A stretch of 64,000 nt of DNA from Achromobacter sp. AONIH1 (GTDB lineage: Bacteria; Pseudomonadota; Gammaproteobacteria; Burkholderiales; Burkholderiaceae_B), in NCBI RefSeq assembly GCF_002902905.1, contig NZ_CP026124.1:5952001-6016000 (forward strand). The letters run 5' to 3'. The notes beneath the pieces were generated by a model that searched no databases, was not told the DNA's origin, and was given only the letters and a program-made list of their open reading frames with translations. Both the position numbers and the translations under genes were made by a program. Below, in pieces: positions 17,477 to 25,738 of the stretch (positions within the stretch are counted from its first letter, which is position 1; each line of letters begins with the position of its first letter).

Positions 17477-18043
17477 ATGTCCGACCCCCTAGACGACAAG
17501 CTGGCGCGCGCGCTGGCGCTGTCGATCGCGCAGCAACCCAGGGCCAGCCTGCAACAGCTGGCGCGCGCCGCCGGGATCAGCAAGGCCACGCTGTACCGCA
17601 TCTCCCCCACCCGCGAAGGCGTCATCGAGCTGTTGATGACCCGGGCCATCCAGCACCTGCAGGACGCGCTGGCCCGCGCCGACCTGCACACGCCGCCCTA
17701 TCCGGACGCGCTGCAACGGCTGACCGACGTGGTCGTGCAAGGCCGCGAGTACTACGTGTTCTGGAATCACGCCGAATGGGTGCGCATGATCGACGCCAGG
17801 ACCGAAACGGCCGACCTGCCCCTGCCCTCGTTCTACGGACAGACGCTGGAAACCTTCTTCCTGAACGGCCAGAAGGCCGGCGCCTTCCGGATCGATGTGC
17901 CGGCCCTGTGGCTGGTGCGGGCCTACGATTACCTGCTGTACGCGGCGATGGACGCGGTGCAGCGCGGCGAGATCGCGCCGCTGGGCATGGGCGCCATGGT
18001 GCAGAAACTGTTCCTGGAAGGGGCCACGGACGTCCGCGGCTGA
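17477..18043 (+). CDS. nfxB: NfxB-like transcriptional repressor of the efflux operon
   Basis: This 188-residue TetR-like regulator matches P. aeruginosa NfxB in length, architecture and local sequence: an N-terminal DDKLARALALSIAQQPRASL, then the helix-turn-helix LARAAGISKATLYRI (about residues 31-45), and a C-terminal FFLNGQKAGAFRIDV that aligns with NfxB's FFLRGQQKGVFRIDI. NfxB represses mexCD-oprJ, and the gene has the same divergent placement next to mexC here. CCGGAG at 17465-17470 precedes the ATG by 6 nt. Confidence 0.9.
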   Translation: MSDPLDDKLARALALSIAQQPRASLQQLARAAGISKATLYRISPTREGVIELLMTRAIQHLQDALARADLHTPPYPDALQRLTDVVVQGREYYVFWNHAEWVRMIDARTETADLPLPSFYGQTLETFFLNGQKAGAFRIDVPALWLVRAYDYLLYAAMDAVQRGEIAPLGMGAMVQKLFLEGATDVRG

Positions 18044-18051
18044 CGCGCATG

Positions 18052-18097
18052 GTGGAGCGTTCATGACGGTCCGGTTGCAGACCGGGCCGCGCTCCAC
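18052..18097 (+). terminator. Stem-loop after nfxB
   Basis: GTGGAGCG (18052-18059) pairs perfectly with CGCTCCAC (18090-18097), and an inner CCGGT/ACCGG stem lies inside. No T-run follows, so it is either a Rho-assisted terminator or an RNA processing structure between nfxB and the aminotransferase gene. Confidence 0.4.
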
Positions 18098-18177
18098 ATT
18101 CCTTCCACAATTCCTCGACAGTCGAGCAACCTTGGGCGCGCACACTCGCTCCGCGACTTTTACGGAGATCCGCGTCC

Positions 18178-19554
18178 ATGTCCATCGATACCGCCAGCCT
18201 GCTGGCAGATGAAGCCCGCTATTGTTCGTTCGGCGATACGGTGCATTACGTCAATCCGCCCAAGATTTTCACGGGCTGCGAAGGCAGCTACATGTACGAC
18301 GACGCCGGCACCGCGTATCTGGACCTGCAGATGTGGTACTCGGCCGTGAACTTCGGCTACAAGAACAAGCGCCTCGAACAGAAGATGATCGAGCAGCTGC
18401 AGTCCTTGCCGCAGGTCGCCAGCCAGTACCTGCACCCGACCAAGATCGAGCTGGCCAAGTTCATCGCGCAAGATGCGGAAAAGAAGTGGGGCCACACGGG
18501 CCGCGTGCACTTCAACGTGGGCGGCGCCCAGGCCATCGAGGATTCGCTCAAGGTCGTGCGCAACGCCAGCGGCGGCAAGAGCCTGATGTTCGCCTTCGAG
18601 GGCGGCTACCACGGCCGCACGCTGGGCGCCTCCAGCATCACCTCCAGCTACCGCTATCGCCGCCGCTACGGCCACTTCGGCGACCGCGCGCAGTTCATCC
18701 CCTTCCCCTACCCGTTCCGCCGCCCCAAGGGCATGACGGCCGAGGAATACTCGGATTCCATCGTCAAGGAATTCGCGCGCAAGTTCGAGAACGAGTACCA
18801 CGCCATCTGGGACCCCAAGACCAACCAGTGCGAGTACGCGGCCTTCTACGTCGAGCCCATCCAGGGCACGGGCGGCTACGTCGTGCCGCCGCCGAATTTC
18901 TTCAAGGGCCTGAAGAAGGTGCTGGACGATCACGGCGTGCTGCTGGTGGTCGATGAGATCCAGATGGGCTTCTGGCGCACCGGCACGCTGTGGTCGGTCG
19001 AGAACTTCGGCGTCAAGCCGGACGTGCTGGTCTTCGCCAAGGCGCTGACCAACGGCCTGAACGCGCTGTCGGGCCTGTGGGCGCGCGAAGAACTGATCAA
19101 CCCGACCCTGTTCCCGCCGGGCTCCACGCACTCCACCTTCGCCTCCAACCCGCTGGGCACCGCCCTGGGCCTGGAAGTGATGAAGATGACGCACGAGATG
19201 GACTTCGGCCGCCAGGTGCGCGAGTCGGGCGCCTACTTCCTGGAAGGCCTGCGCGACCTGCAGAAGCGTCACCGCGAAATCGGCGACGTCGACGGCCTGG
19301 GCCTGGCGCTGCGCGCCGAGATCTGCACCGAGGACGGCTTCACGCCCAACAAGGCGCTGCTGGACAAGATGGTCGACATCGGCCTGGCCGGCGACCTGGA
19401 CTTCCAGGGCGGCAAGCGCGGCCTGGTGCTGGACGTGGGCGGCTACTACAAGAACGTGATCACGTTCGCGCCGTCGCTCATGATCAGCCGTTCGGAAATC
19501 GACGAGGCCATGGCCCTGCTCGACCAACTGATCTCGCGGGCCAAGCGGGCCTGA
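18178..19554 (+). CDS. Class III PLP aminotransferase of unknown substrate
   Basis: This 458-residue enzyme is longer than acetylornithine aminotransferases and resembles the GABA/L-lysine aminotransferase side of class III. It shows FNVGGAQAIEDSLKVVRN for phosphate binding, FEGGYHGRTLGASS, VEPIQGTGGYVVPP, then VVDEIQMGFWRTG and the PLP lysine in FAKALTNGLNALSG (about residue 288). It transfers an amino group between an amine or omega-amino acid and an oxo acid; the substrate is not evident. It is the first of three plus-strand genes joined by stop/start overlaps (TGATG with the next). ACGGAGA lies 9 nt upstream of the ATG. Confidence 0.8.
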   Translation: MSIDTASLLADEARYCSFGDTVHYVNPPKIFTGCEGSYMYDDAGTAYLDLQMWYSAVNFGYKNKRLEQKMIEQLQSLPQVASQYLHPTKIELAKFIAQDAEKKWGHTGRVHFNVGGAQAIEDSLKVVRNASGGKSLMFAFEGGYHGRTLGASSITSSYRYRRRYGHFGDRAQFIPFPYPFRRPKGMTAEEYSDSIVKEFARKFENEYHAIWDPKTNQCEYAAFYVEPIQGTGGYVVPPPNFFKGLKKVLDDHGVLLVVDEIQMGFWRTGTLWSVENFGVKPDVLVFAKALTNGLNALSGLWAREELINPTLFPPGSTHSTFASNPLGTALGLEVMKMTHEMDFGRQVRESGAYFLEGLRDLQKRHREIGDVDGLGLALRAEICTEDGFTPNKALLDKMVDIGLAGDLDFQGGKRGLVLDVGGYYKNVITFAPSLMISRSEIDEAMALLDQLISRAKRA

Positions 19555-20615
19555 TGCCGGGGCAGTCACTGCGCAACGCACTCGAGCCGGCTGCCCTGCT
19601 CGAGTGCTTCCTGGCGCATCCCCCGGAAGGCTTCAAGATCATCGAAAGCCTGCCGCTGCCGGCCTTCGCCGCGCCGTTCGATCTGCTGACGACGGCCGAC
19701 GACGACTTCAAGACGCGTATCCGCGGCCTGCCGGGCCACGGCTGGTGGTCGCGCTGGCTCACGCTGCGCGCCGCCTTCATCGGCACCACGGTCAGCGAGT
19801 ACGCCTTGCTGCCGGCCGCCGCCGATCCCGATGCGCTGGCGCGGACGCTGCGCCAGGGGCCGGGCAGGCAATACGCCCTGACCATCTTCAAGGATCTGCC
19901 GCTGCGCTCGCCGCTGCTGTCCGAGGCCGACAATGCGCTGGCCGACCAGGTCGTCCAGGCCTGCACGGAGCAGGGCTTCGTGGTGCTGGACGGCCAGGCG
20001 CTGGCCTACGTGCCCATCGACTTCGCCGACGGCGACGCGTATCTGGACCGCCTGCCCAAGGACGCGCGCCGCTACCTGAAGCGCAAGCTGCGCAGCCGCG
20101 AGCAGATCGCGGTGCGGCGCGTGCCCACGGGCGAGGCCTACGCCGACGATGCCCGCGTGGACGCGTACTATGCGCTGTACGAGCAGGTCTACGCCCAGAG
20201 CGAAATCCATTTCGACCGCCTGACGCGGCCCTACTTCGCGGCGCTGCTGCGCGACGGCGGCAGCGGCGGCATCGTGTTCGAATACCGGCATGCCGAGACC
20301 GGCCAGATGCTGGGCTGGAACCTCTGCTTCGACGACGGCGAACGGCTGACCGACAAGTACATCGGTCTCTCGTATCCGGCCTCACGCGAGATGAACCTGT
20401 ATTTCGTGAGCTGGATGGTCAACCTGGAATACGCGCTGGAACGCGGGCTGCGGCACTACATCGCCGGCTGGACCGATCCCGGCGTCAAGGCGCTGCTGGG
20501 CGCCCGCTTCACCGCCACGCGCCACGTGGTCTATGTGCGCAATCCGCTGCTGCGGGCCGTGGCCCGGCGTTTTTCCAGCCGCTTCACCACGGACAGCCAA
20601 TGGATCACCAAGTAG
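19554..20615 (+). CDS. GNAT-fold acyltransferase (Acetyltransf_6/BioF2-like)
   Basis: This 353-residue protein has an unclassified N-terminal half and a C-terminal GNAT-like domain of the Acetyltransf_6 type. Diagnostic segments are RRYLKRKLRSREQIAVRRV, the QVYAQSEIHFDRLTRPYF region, and MLGWNLCFDDGERLTDKYIG, where acyl donor binding is expected. The family includes FemAB-like and N-acyltransferase enzymes that form amides on amines. The ATG overlaps the aminotransferase stop (TGATG), which fixes the start. Following an aminotransferase, it probably acylates the amine made by that enzyme; this is inference. Confidence 0.7.
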   Translation: MPGQSLRNALEPAALLECFLAHPPEGFKIIESLPLPAFAAPFDLLTTADDDFKTRIRGLPGHGWWSRWLTLRAAFIGTTVSEYALLPAAADPDALARTLRQGPGRQYALTIFKDLPLRSPLLSEADNALADQVVQACTEQGFVVLDGQALAYVPIDFADGDAYLDRLPKDARRYLKRKLRSREQIAVRRVPTGEAYADDARVDAYYALYEQVYAQSEIHFDRLTRPYFAALLRDGGSGGIVFEYRHAETGQMLGWNLCFDDGERLTDKYIGLSYPASREMNLYFVSWMVNLEYALERGLRHYIAGWTDPGVKALLGARFTATRHVVYVRNPLLRAVARRFSSRFTTDSQWITK

Positions 20616-21523
20616 AACAATCCGCCCTGCGCCACCCGCCCGTCGTGCTGGACACCGACAGTTCCGTCGGCGCCCTGCCCGGCGAGATCCGGCTGGCGCT
20701 GAACGACGACTGGCGCGAGGCGATCCGCTTCGGCTGCCGCCAGGGCGTGCTGCGATCCTGCATGCGCAACCTGACCAGCCGCATGCCGGCCCCCGCCGAC
20801 CACGGCACCGTCTTCATGGGCAGCGGCGACTTCCATCACCTGAGCTGGCCGCTGATCGAGCGCTGCGCGGCGGGGCGCGCCCCCGCCAGCCTGCGCGTGG
20901 TGGTGCTGGACAACCATCCCGACAACATGCGCTTTCCCTGGGGCGTGCATTGCGGCTCCTGGGTGCGCCGCGTCGCGCGGCTGCCGCAGGTGGCGCACGT
21001 GCACGTCATCGGCATCACTTCCGGCGACCTGGGCGCCGCGCATGCCTGGGAACACAACCTGGGTTCCGTCTGGAGCGGCAAGGTCACGTACTGGAGCACC
21101 GGCGTCGATACGCGCTGGTCGCGCTGGCTGGGCCTGGGGCCGCGCTTTCGCAGCTTCCCCGACCGCGCGACGCTGGTGGAGGCGGCCCGCCAGGAGCTGG
21201 CGGCCAGGCCGATGGATACCTATTTCAGCATCGACAAGGATGCGTTCTCGGCCGACGAGGTGCGCACCAACTGGGACCAGGGCGTGCTGCTGCGCGCCGA
21301 CCTGAAGACGCTGGCGCAGGCCTTGCATGGCCAGATCGTCGGCAGCGATGTCACCGGCGATGTCTCGGTCTGGCACTACCGGACCGCGTGGAAGCGCTGG
21401 CTCAGCGCCGCCGACGGCCAGGACACCGCGCACCAGGACAGGGAACTGCCGCAATGGCAGGCGCGCCAGAACGCGTTCAACTGGCAGATCGTCGAATTGC
21501 TGGACGCGGCGCGCGCGCGCTGA
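20600..21523 (+). CDS. Arginase-fold (ureohydrolase-like) protein, atypical
   Basis: This 307-residue protein is a divergent member of the arginase/deacetylase fold. All three metal-binding motifs are recognisable in order: GSGDFHH in place of GGDH, LDNHPDN for Asp-x-His-x-Asp, and FSIDKDAFSADE for Asp-x-Asp. The ligand set is therefore intact, but the surrounding residues, including the extension TNWDQG, differ from those of arginases and agmatinases. It might hydrolyse a guanidine, formimidoyl or acetyl-amine group. The ATG overlaps the acyltransferase 3' end by 16 bp. It is clearly distinct from the arginase at 788-1720. Confidence 0.65.
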   Translation: MDHQVEQSALRHPPVVLDTDSSVGALPGEIRLALNDDWREAIRFGCRQGVLRSCMRNLTSRMPAPADHGTVFMGSGDFHHLSWPLIERCAAGRAPASLRVVVLDNHPDNMRFPWGVHCGSWVRRVARLPQVAHVHVIGITSGDLGAAHAWEHNLGSVWSGKVTYWSTGVDTRWSRWLGLGPRFRSFPDRATLVEAARQELAARPMDTYFSIDKDAFSADEVRTNWDQGVLLRADLKTLAQALHGQIVGSDVTGDVSVWHYRTAWKRWLSAADGQDTAHQDRELPQWQARQNAFNWQIVELLDAARAR

Positions 21524-21595
21524 AACCGTCTTGTGTCCGCGCCCGCCATGGGGCGGCGCGGCGCCCGCGGGCCGGACCGCCCGGCCAGGCAAGCG

Positions 21596-21616
21596 GCGGC
21601 GGGCCATGCCCGCCGC
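21596..21616. terminator. Bidirectional terminator hairpin
   Basis: GCGGCGGGC pairs perfectly with GCCCGCCGC across a CAT loop, in the 102-bp gap between two convergent operons. No clear T-tract follows on either side. Confidence 0.5.
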
Positions 21617-21625
21617 GCGCGACCG

Positions 21626-22042
21626 TCAGGCGCCGTGTTGCGCCGGCTGCCCCGCATGCTCGATCTTCGGCACCGTCGAGGACTCGCTGACCGCCAGGCA
21701 GCAGATGCCGCCCAGGATGAGCACCGTGCCGAGGATCTGCGGCCAGCCGATGGGCTCGCCGAACCATACCGCCGAAATCACCAGCACCGCGACGATCTCC
21801 AGATACGAGGCGGCGAAGGCCGGCCCGATGGGCGCGTGCTTGAGCAGCACCATCCACGTGAAGAATGCACCCAGGTAGCCGATGAAGGCGCCGTAGATCC
21901 AGGGCTGGCCGAACACGCGCAGCAGCCACGCCGGCGAGAATTCCAGCGGCAGCGCATGCTCGCCCGCCACCTTGAAGCTGATCTGCGCCAAGGTGTCGAA
22001 CGCCATCAGCGCCAGGAAACCGATCAGATAGAAACGCCGCAT
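21626..22042 (-). CDS. Half-size DMT/EamA-type membrane protein (second of pair)
   Basis: A 138-residue protein with four predicted membrane helices, the size of a single EamA repeat or SMR protein rather than a ten-helix DMT transporter. The LAQISFKVAGEHAL segment in helix 1 and WFGEPIGWPQILGTVLILGG in helix 4 are DMT signatures. It lies 4 bp after a second four-helix gene, so the pair probably forms a heterodimer, as ArnE/ArnF do. ArnE/ArnF flip a lipid-linked aminosugar, but nothing in the sequence fixes the substrate here. It is the last gene of the eight-gene minus-strand operon. Confidence 0.7.
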   Translation of the reverse strand: MRRFYLIGFLALMAFDTLAQISFKVAGEHALPLEFSPAWLLRVFGQPWIYGAFIGYLGAFFTWMVLLKHAPIGPAFAASYLEIVAVLVISAVWFGEPIGWPQILGTVLILGGICCLAVSESSTVPKIEHAGQPAQHGA

Positions 22043-22046
22043 TGCC

Positions 22047-22421
22047 TTACCCCTTCAATCCCACGATGCCCACGCCCAGCGACACCAGCAGGATGCCCAG
22101 CACCCGCAAGGGCGTGAGCCGCTCGCGGAAGAACACCCGGCCCAGCAGCATGACGACCACGATGCTGATCGATCCCAGCAGCACGCCGTCCGACAGCGGC
22201 ACCAGGGAGATGAACGCCAGCCACAGGACGAATTCCAGCACGTAGCAGCCTATGCCCAGCCACAGCCAGGGCCGGCGCGCCATCCGGCGCCAGCGGCCCG
22301 CGCCCTCGCCCAGCTTCGGATCGACCGCGGCGGCCTTGAAGATCAGCTGGCCCACGCTGTCGAACAGCAGGTTCAGGATCCACAGCGTCACCACCAGCGG
22401 TGTCATTGCCTCATTCCACAT
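22047..22421 (-). CDS. Half-size DMT-type membrane protein (first of pair)
   Basis: A 124-residue four-helix protein with LLFDSVGQLIFKAAAV in helix 1, ending in FFRERLTPLRVLGILLVSLG, the typical EamA closing helix with its Glu-Arg-Leu motif. The ATG at 22421 overlaps the end of the hydrolase gene and has AGGGGG 9 nt upstream; an alternative start at 22406 would give a 119-residue protein. It should work together with the adjacent paralogue. Transport of a small amine, drug or lipid-linked intermediate is possible. Confidence 0.68.
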   Translation of the reverse strand: MWNEAMTPLVVTLWILNLLFDSVGQLIFKAAAVDPKLGEGAGRWRRMARRPWLWLGIGCYVLEFVLWLAFISLVPLSDGVLLGSISIVVVMLLGRVFFRERLTPLRVLGILLVSLGVGIVGLKG

Positions 22422-23349
22422 CGGCGCCGCCCCCTGGCTTCGCGCCCTCGACCAGCTCGGTCACGAAGGCCGCCGCGCGAGCGATGACCACCCGACGCTC
22501 GCGGTCGATGGTGATCATGTGATAACTGTCGTCCAGCAGTTGCAGCGTGACGGGCGCGTTGACGGCCCGCCGCTGGATCTCGTAGGCGTTCGACACCGAG
22601 GCGATGTCGTCGTTGCGCGCGTGCATGACCAGGCAGGGCGCGCGCAGCGCCGGCATGTTGCGCAGCACCGAGCGCGCCAGCTTGTGCATTTCCACCACCG
22701 ACCACCAGGGGTTGCCCGGCAGGCCCGAGGCGGCGCTGTCGCCGGCGTGCATCTGCGAAACCACGCGGGCGCGCAGCGCCTCGTCCTTGATGCCGTAGGG
22801 CGGCTGTTCCATGAACACGCTGCGCCGGCCGATGCCCAGCGCGCGCATGACGGGCAGCAGGCAGGCCAGCTTGGTATAGCGCGGCATGCTCCAGCCGTCG
22901 TGGCGGAACGCCGGCGACAGCGCCAGCACGCCGGCGATGTGCTCGGGACGCTCCTGCGCCAGGGCCAGCGCCAGCACGGCGCCCATCGACAGGCCGCCGA
23001 CCACCACGCGGTCGACGCGGCGCGACAGCAGGTCCGCGCCGCGCCGCACGCTGGCCAGCCAGTCCAGCCAGCTGGTGCCGACCAGATCGTCCAGCGTGCC
23101 ACAGTGACCGGCCAGCTTGACGGCGTACACGGTGTAGCCCTGCAGGTGCAGGCCACGCGCCAGCACCCGCATCTCGTTGGGCGTGCCGGTCAGGCCGTGG
23201 ATCAGCAGGATGCCGGTGCGCGCGCGCTCGCCCTGCCCTTCGAGCAGGTACTCATCGGCCAGCATTTCCAGCGGCTCGGCGCGTTCGCGCGCTTCGCCCC
23301 GGAGGTATCCCGCGCCGGGCGGCGCCAGGACGGTGGCGGCCTTGTTCAT
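22411..23349 (-). CDS. Alpha/beta hydrolase, carboxylesterase-like
   Basis: This 312-residue alpha/beta hydrolase has the oxyanion segment LLIHGLTGTPNEM, the nucleophile elbow GGLSMG (Ser near residue 123), the acid Asp in HARNDDIAS, and the catalytic His in DSYHMI. That arrangement resembles the carboxylesterase/monoglyceride lipase group (Est30-like). It could release an acyl group or act as a thioesterase. The ATG overlaps the phosphatase stop by ATGA. Its presence in an operon with exporters and a phosphatase points to processing of an acylated or esterified metabolite; this is inference. Confidence 0.78.
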   Translation of the reverse strand: MNKAATVLAPPGAGYLRGEARERAEPLEMLADEYLLEGQGERARTGILLIHGLTGTPNEMRVLARGLHLQGYTVYAVKLAGHCGTLDDLVGTSWLDWLASVRRGADLLSRRVDRVVVGGLSMGAVLALALAQERPEHIAGVLALSPAFRHDGWSMPRYTKLACLLPVMRALGIGRRSVFMEQPPYGIKDEALRARVVSQMHAGDSAASGLPGNPWWSVVEMHKLARSVLRNMPALRAPCLVMHARNDDIASVSNAYEIQRRAVNAPVTLQLLDDSYHMITIDRERRVVIARAAAFVTELVEGAKPGGGADVE

Positions 23350-24065
23350 GCCGTGGACTCCTCGTTCTGGCCGGACAGGATCAGGGGCAGGCGCGACAGC
23401 GCCTCGTCGAAGTCGACGAAGGCGGAATGCACGATGCCGTTGGCGCGGCAGTGATCCAGCAGCTTGGCCTTGGCCAGCACGTGCTCGGCCTTGCCCGAAA
23501 CGCAGAAGTCCGAGCTGCCGTCGCCCACGTACAGCACGCGCTTGCCCGCGGCTTGCTGCCCGGCGAGCTGGCCGCACTTGCAGTTGGCGCTGGCGCAGTC
23601 CGGCCGCGACCAAGGCGTTTCCAGCTTCCAGCGGCGCGGCCCGGCCGGCAGCAGCCGGTTGGCCACGATGGGCAGATCGCCCATGCCCTCGCGCGCCAGG
23701 ATGACCTGGATGGCGTAGTCCAGCCCGTCGCTGACCACCTGCACGCCGATGCCGAGCTGGCGGGCATGGTCGACGAAGCGGACAAAGCCCGGATCGACAT
23801 GGACCTGCTCCAGCGCCTCGCGCAGCTCGGCCACGCTCATGTCCAGCAGCGCCACCTGGCCGCTCATGCACTCGCGCGAACCGATCTCGCCGCGCTCCCA
23901 GGCCTCTTCCAGGTCTTCCCAGCCCGGCATGCCGTGACGCTGCAGCAGCGTGTCGGTCACGTCCTGCAGGCTGATGGTGCCGTCGAAATCGCACTGGATC
24001 GTCCATTCTGGAACGGTCGCCTTGCCACCGTTCCAACGCACTTGCAGCTCGAAGTTGTCATTCAT
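23346..24065 (-). CDS. HAD-IB phosphatase (MtnX/SerB-like)
   Basis: This 239-residue HAD phosphatase has the nucleophile motif QCDFDGTIS (about residue 26), motif II QVVSDGLDY, and the late acidic motif YVGDGSSDFCVSG. The layout resembles MtnX-like phosphatases that act on small phosphorylated metabolites. A Cys-rich insert (ASANCKCGQ) lies before the last motif and could bind a metal. No methionine-salvage genes are nearby, so an MtnX role is unlikely. It overlaps the adaptor gene upstream by 8 bp and the hydrolase downstream by ATGA. Confidence 0.8.
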   Translation of the reverse strand: MNDNFELQVRWNGGKATVPEWTIQCDFDGTISLQDVTDTLLQRHGMPGWEDLEEAWERGEIGSRECMSGQVALLDMSVAELREALEQVHVDPGFVRFVDHARQLGIGVQVVSDGLDYAIQVILAREGMGDLPIVANRLLPAGPRRWKLETPWSRPDCASANCKCGQLAGQQAAGKRVLYVGDGSSDFCVSGKAEHVLAKAKLLDHCRANGIVHSAFVDFDEALSRLPLILSGQNEESTA

Positions 24066-24975
24066 GGAAAGTCACTCTCACGTTTTGGCCGACGATCGCC
24101 TCTGCCGGGCCGTCGAATTCCAGGATGCACTCGACCACGCGCACAGGACCGCGCTGGGCGTCGTCCTGCAGGCGGCCGTTGCCGTAGATGGGGCTGATGC
24201 GCACCAGCTTGGCCGAAGGCAGAGCGGGCGCGGCCGCCGCCGAGTCCATGTCGGACGCCACCGTGGCGCGCATGCCCACGCGCACCGAGGCGACGTAGGC
24301 GGAATTGAGTTCGGCGCGCACGATCAGCGGGCGCGCGGGCAACAGCGTCAGGGCCGGGGCGCCCGCTTCCAGGCGTCCGCCCTGCCGGGCCGTCACGCCC
24401 ACGATCACGCCGTCCTCCGGCGCGCGCAGCTCGAGCTGCTGCAATGCGACCTTGGCCTGTTCCAGGCGCTGCTGCGCGACCGCCGCCTCGGCCGTGGCCA
24501 CCGCCACGTCGGACTGGGCGTCGCGCAGACGCTGCTGCGCGTCATCGGCCAGCTGGGGCTGCGCGGCCCCGGCGCGCACCGCCTGCGCATAACGCGCGGC
24601 GGCCTGCTTCAGCTCGGGCAGGCGGCCCTCGGCGGCCTGCTGCCGCGCGCGGGCCAGCTTCAGCTCGGAAGTGGCGACCGCGACGGCGGCCGAGGACACC
24701 TGGCTGGCCTGCGCCAGCAGCAGCTGGCCACGCTGCACGCGGTCGCCCTCGCGCACCGTCAGGCTGGCCACCGTGCCGGCCAGCGCCGGCGCCAGCGCCA
24801 CCAGCCCGCCGTCGACTTCGATCTTGCCCCGGGCGACCGCAGCCGCGCGCTGGCCGTCCCGCGCCGGCTGCCGTTCCACCGTCTCCTTGGGATCGCTGCG
24901 CTCGGAACACGCGCTCAGCGTCAGGACCGCCACGATGAGGAGCGCGCGCCAACGCGCGCCCGACGAATGCTTCAT
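24058..24975 (-). CDS. Periplasmic adaptor lipoprotein of an ABC exporter (HlyD/MacA-like)
   Basis: A 305-residue membrane fusion protein with a lipobox LSAC (about residue 23), a short lipoyl half (ALAPALAGTVASLTVREGDR), a long helical hairpin of Ala/Gln/Arg repeats (about residues 95-180) and a second lipoyl half (LRAPEDGVIVGVTARQGG), followed by a beta-barrel. It would bridge the ABC permease and the outer membrane factor encoded upstream in the same operon. The stop/start arrangement with the ATPase gene is ATGA. It is shorter than MacA, lacking a well-defined membrane-proximal domain. Confidence 0.83.
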   Translation of the reverse strand: MKHSSGARWRALLIVAVLTLSACSERSDPKETVERQPARDGQRAAAVARGKIEVDGGLVALAPALAGTVASLTVREGDRVQRGQLLLAQASQVSSAAVAVATSELKLARARQQAAEGRLPELKQAAARYAQAVRAGAAQPQLADDAQQRLRDAQSDVAVATAEAAVAQQRLEQAKVALQQLELRAPEDGVIVGVTARQGGRLEAGAPALTLLPARPLIVRAELNSAYVASVRVGMRATVASDMDSAAAAPALPSAKLVRISPIYGNGRLQDDAQRGPVRVVECILEFDGPAEAIVGQNVRVTFHE

Positions 24976-25727
24976 GCTTTTGCTCCTAGTGAATCTGTGG
25001 CGATGCGCCGGTCGCTGCGTATGGCCCCGTCCTCCATGCCGACGACGCGGTCGGCATGCCGGACCAGGCGTGGATCATGGCTCACGCACAGGACCGTGGC
25101 CCCGTGGTTGCGGGCGAAGCGATGCAGGATGTCCACGACCCGTTGGCCGTTCTCCGCGTCCAGCGCGCTGGTGGGTTCGTCGGCGAACAGCAGCTCGGGC
25201 TCCTTGGCGATGGCGCGGGCGATCGCGACCCGCTGTTTCTCGCCGCCGGACAGCTGCGCCGGGCGCATGTGCGCCCGATGCGACAGGCCGACCTCGTCCA
25301 GCGCACGGCTCGCCAGCCGGGCGCTTTCCTGGTCGCGCATGCCCAGGTAGCCCAGCGGCAGCTGGACCTGTTCCAGCGCCGTGAGCGCCGGAAACAGGTT
25401 GAAGCCCTGGAACACGAAGCCCGTATGGTGCAGCCGGAAGCGCTCGAGGTCGCGGCGGCTCATGGCGCCCAGGTCCTGCCCCAGCGCATGGGCCTTGCCG
25501 TCATCCGGATGCTGCAGGCCGGACAGCAGCGACAGCAGCGTGCTCTTGCCACAGCCGGACGGACCGGAAATCAGCGTCAGCTCGCCCGGATACACGGCCA
25601 GCGACAGGCCTTGCAGCACCTGCACCTTCACCACGCCGGACAGGAAGGCCTTGCCCAGCCTGAAGGCTTCCAGGCTCGGCTCGACCGTGGCCTGGACTTC
25701 CGGGGACATCGAAAAATCACGTTTCAT
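24972..25727 (-). CDS. ABC transporter ATP-binding protein (MacB/LolD type)
   Basis: A 251-residue ATPase with Walker A GPSGCGKST, the Q-loop FVFQGFNLFPALTA, signature LSGGEKQRVAIARA, Walker B LLFADEPTSALD and the H-loop VSHDPRL. Its compact form and LFPALTALEQV segment place it with the MacB/LolD/FtsE group that drives mechanotransmission exporters. The ATG at 25727 is preferred because GGAG lies upstream; the overlapping ATG at 25739 (TGATG with the permease stop) has no ribosome site. It powers the FtsX-like permease encoded just upstream. Confidence 0.87.
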   Translation of the reverse strand: MKRDFSMSPEVQATVEPSLEAFRLGKAFLSGVVKVQVLQGLSLAVYPGELTLISGPSGCGKSTLLSLLSGLQHPDDGKAHALGQDLGAMSRRDLERFRLHHTGFVFQGFNLFPALTALEQVQLPLGYLGMRDQESARLASRALDEVGLSHRAHMRPAQLSGGEKQRVAIARAIAKEPELLFADEPTSALDAENGQRVVDILHRFARNHGATVLCVSHDPRLVRHADRVVGMEDGAIRSDRRIATDSLGAKA

Positions 25728-25738
25728 GACCGTCTCCA

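Noticed and set aside
18178-20615. Ectoine-type aminotransferase/acetyltransferase pair
   Set aside because: The acyltransferase is 353 residues with an Acetyltransf_6 layout, not EctA-like, and no ectoine synthase is present.
23346-24065. Methionine-salvage phosphatase (MtnX proper)
   Set aside because: No other methionine-salvage gene is near, and the operon context is export; only the HAD-IB family is retained.
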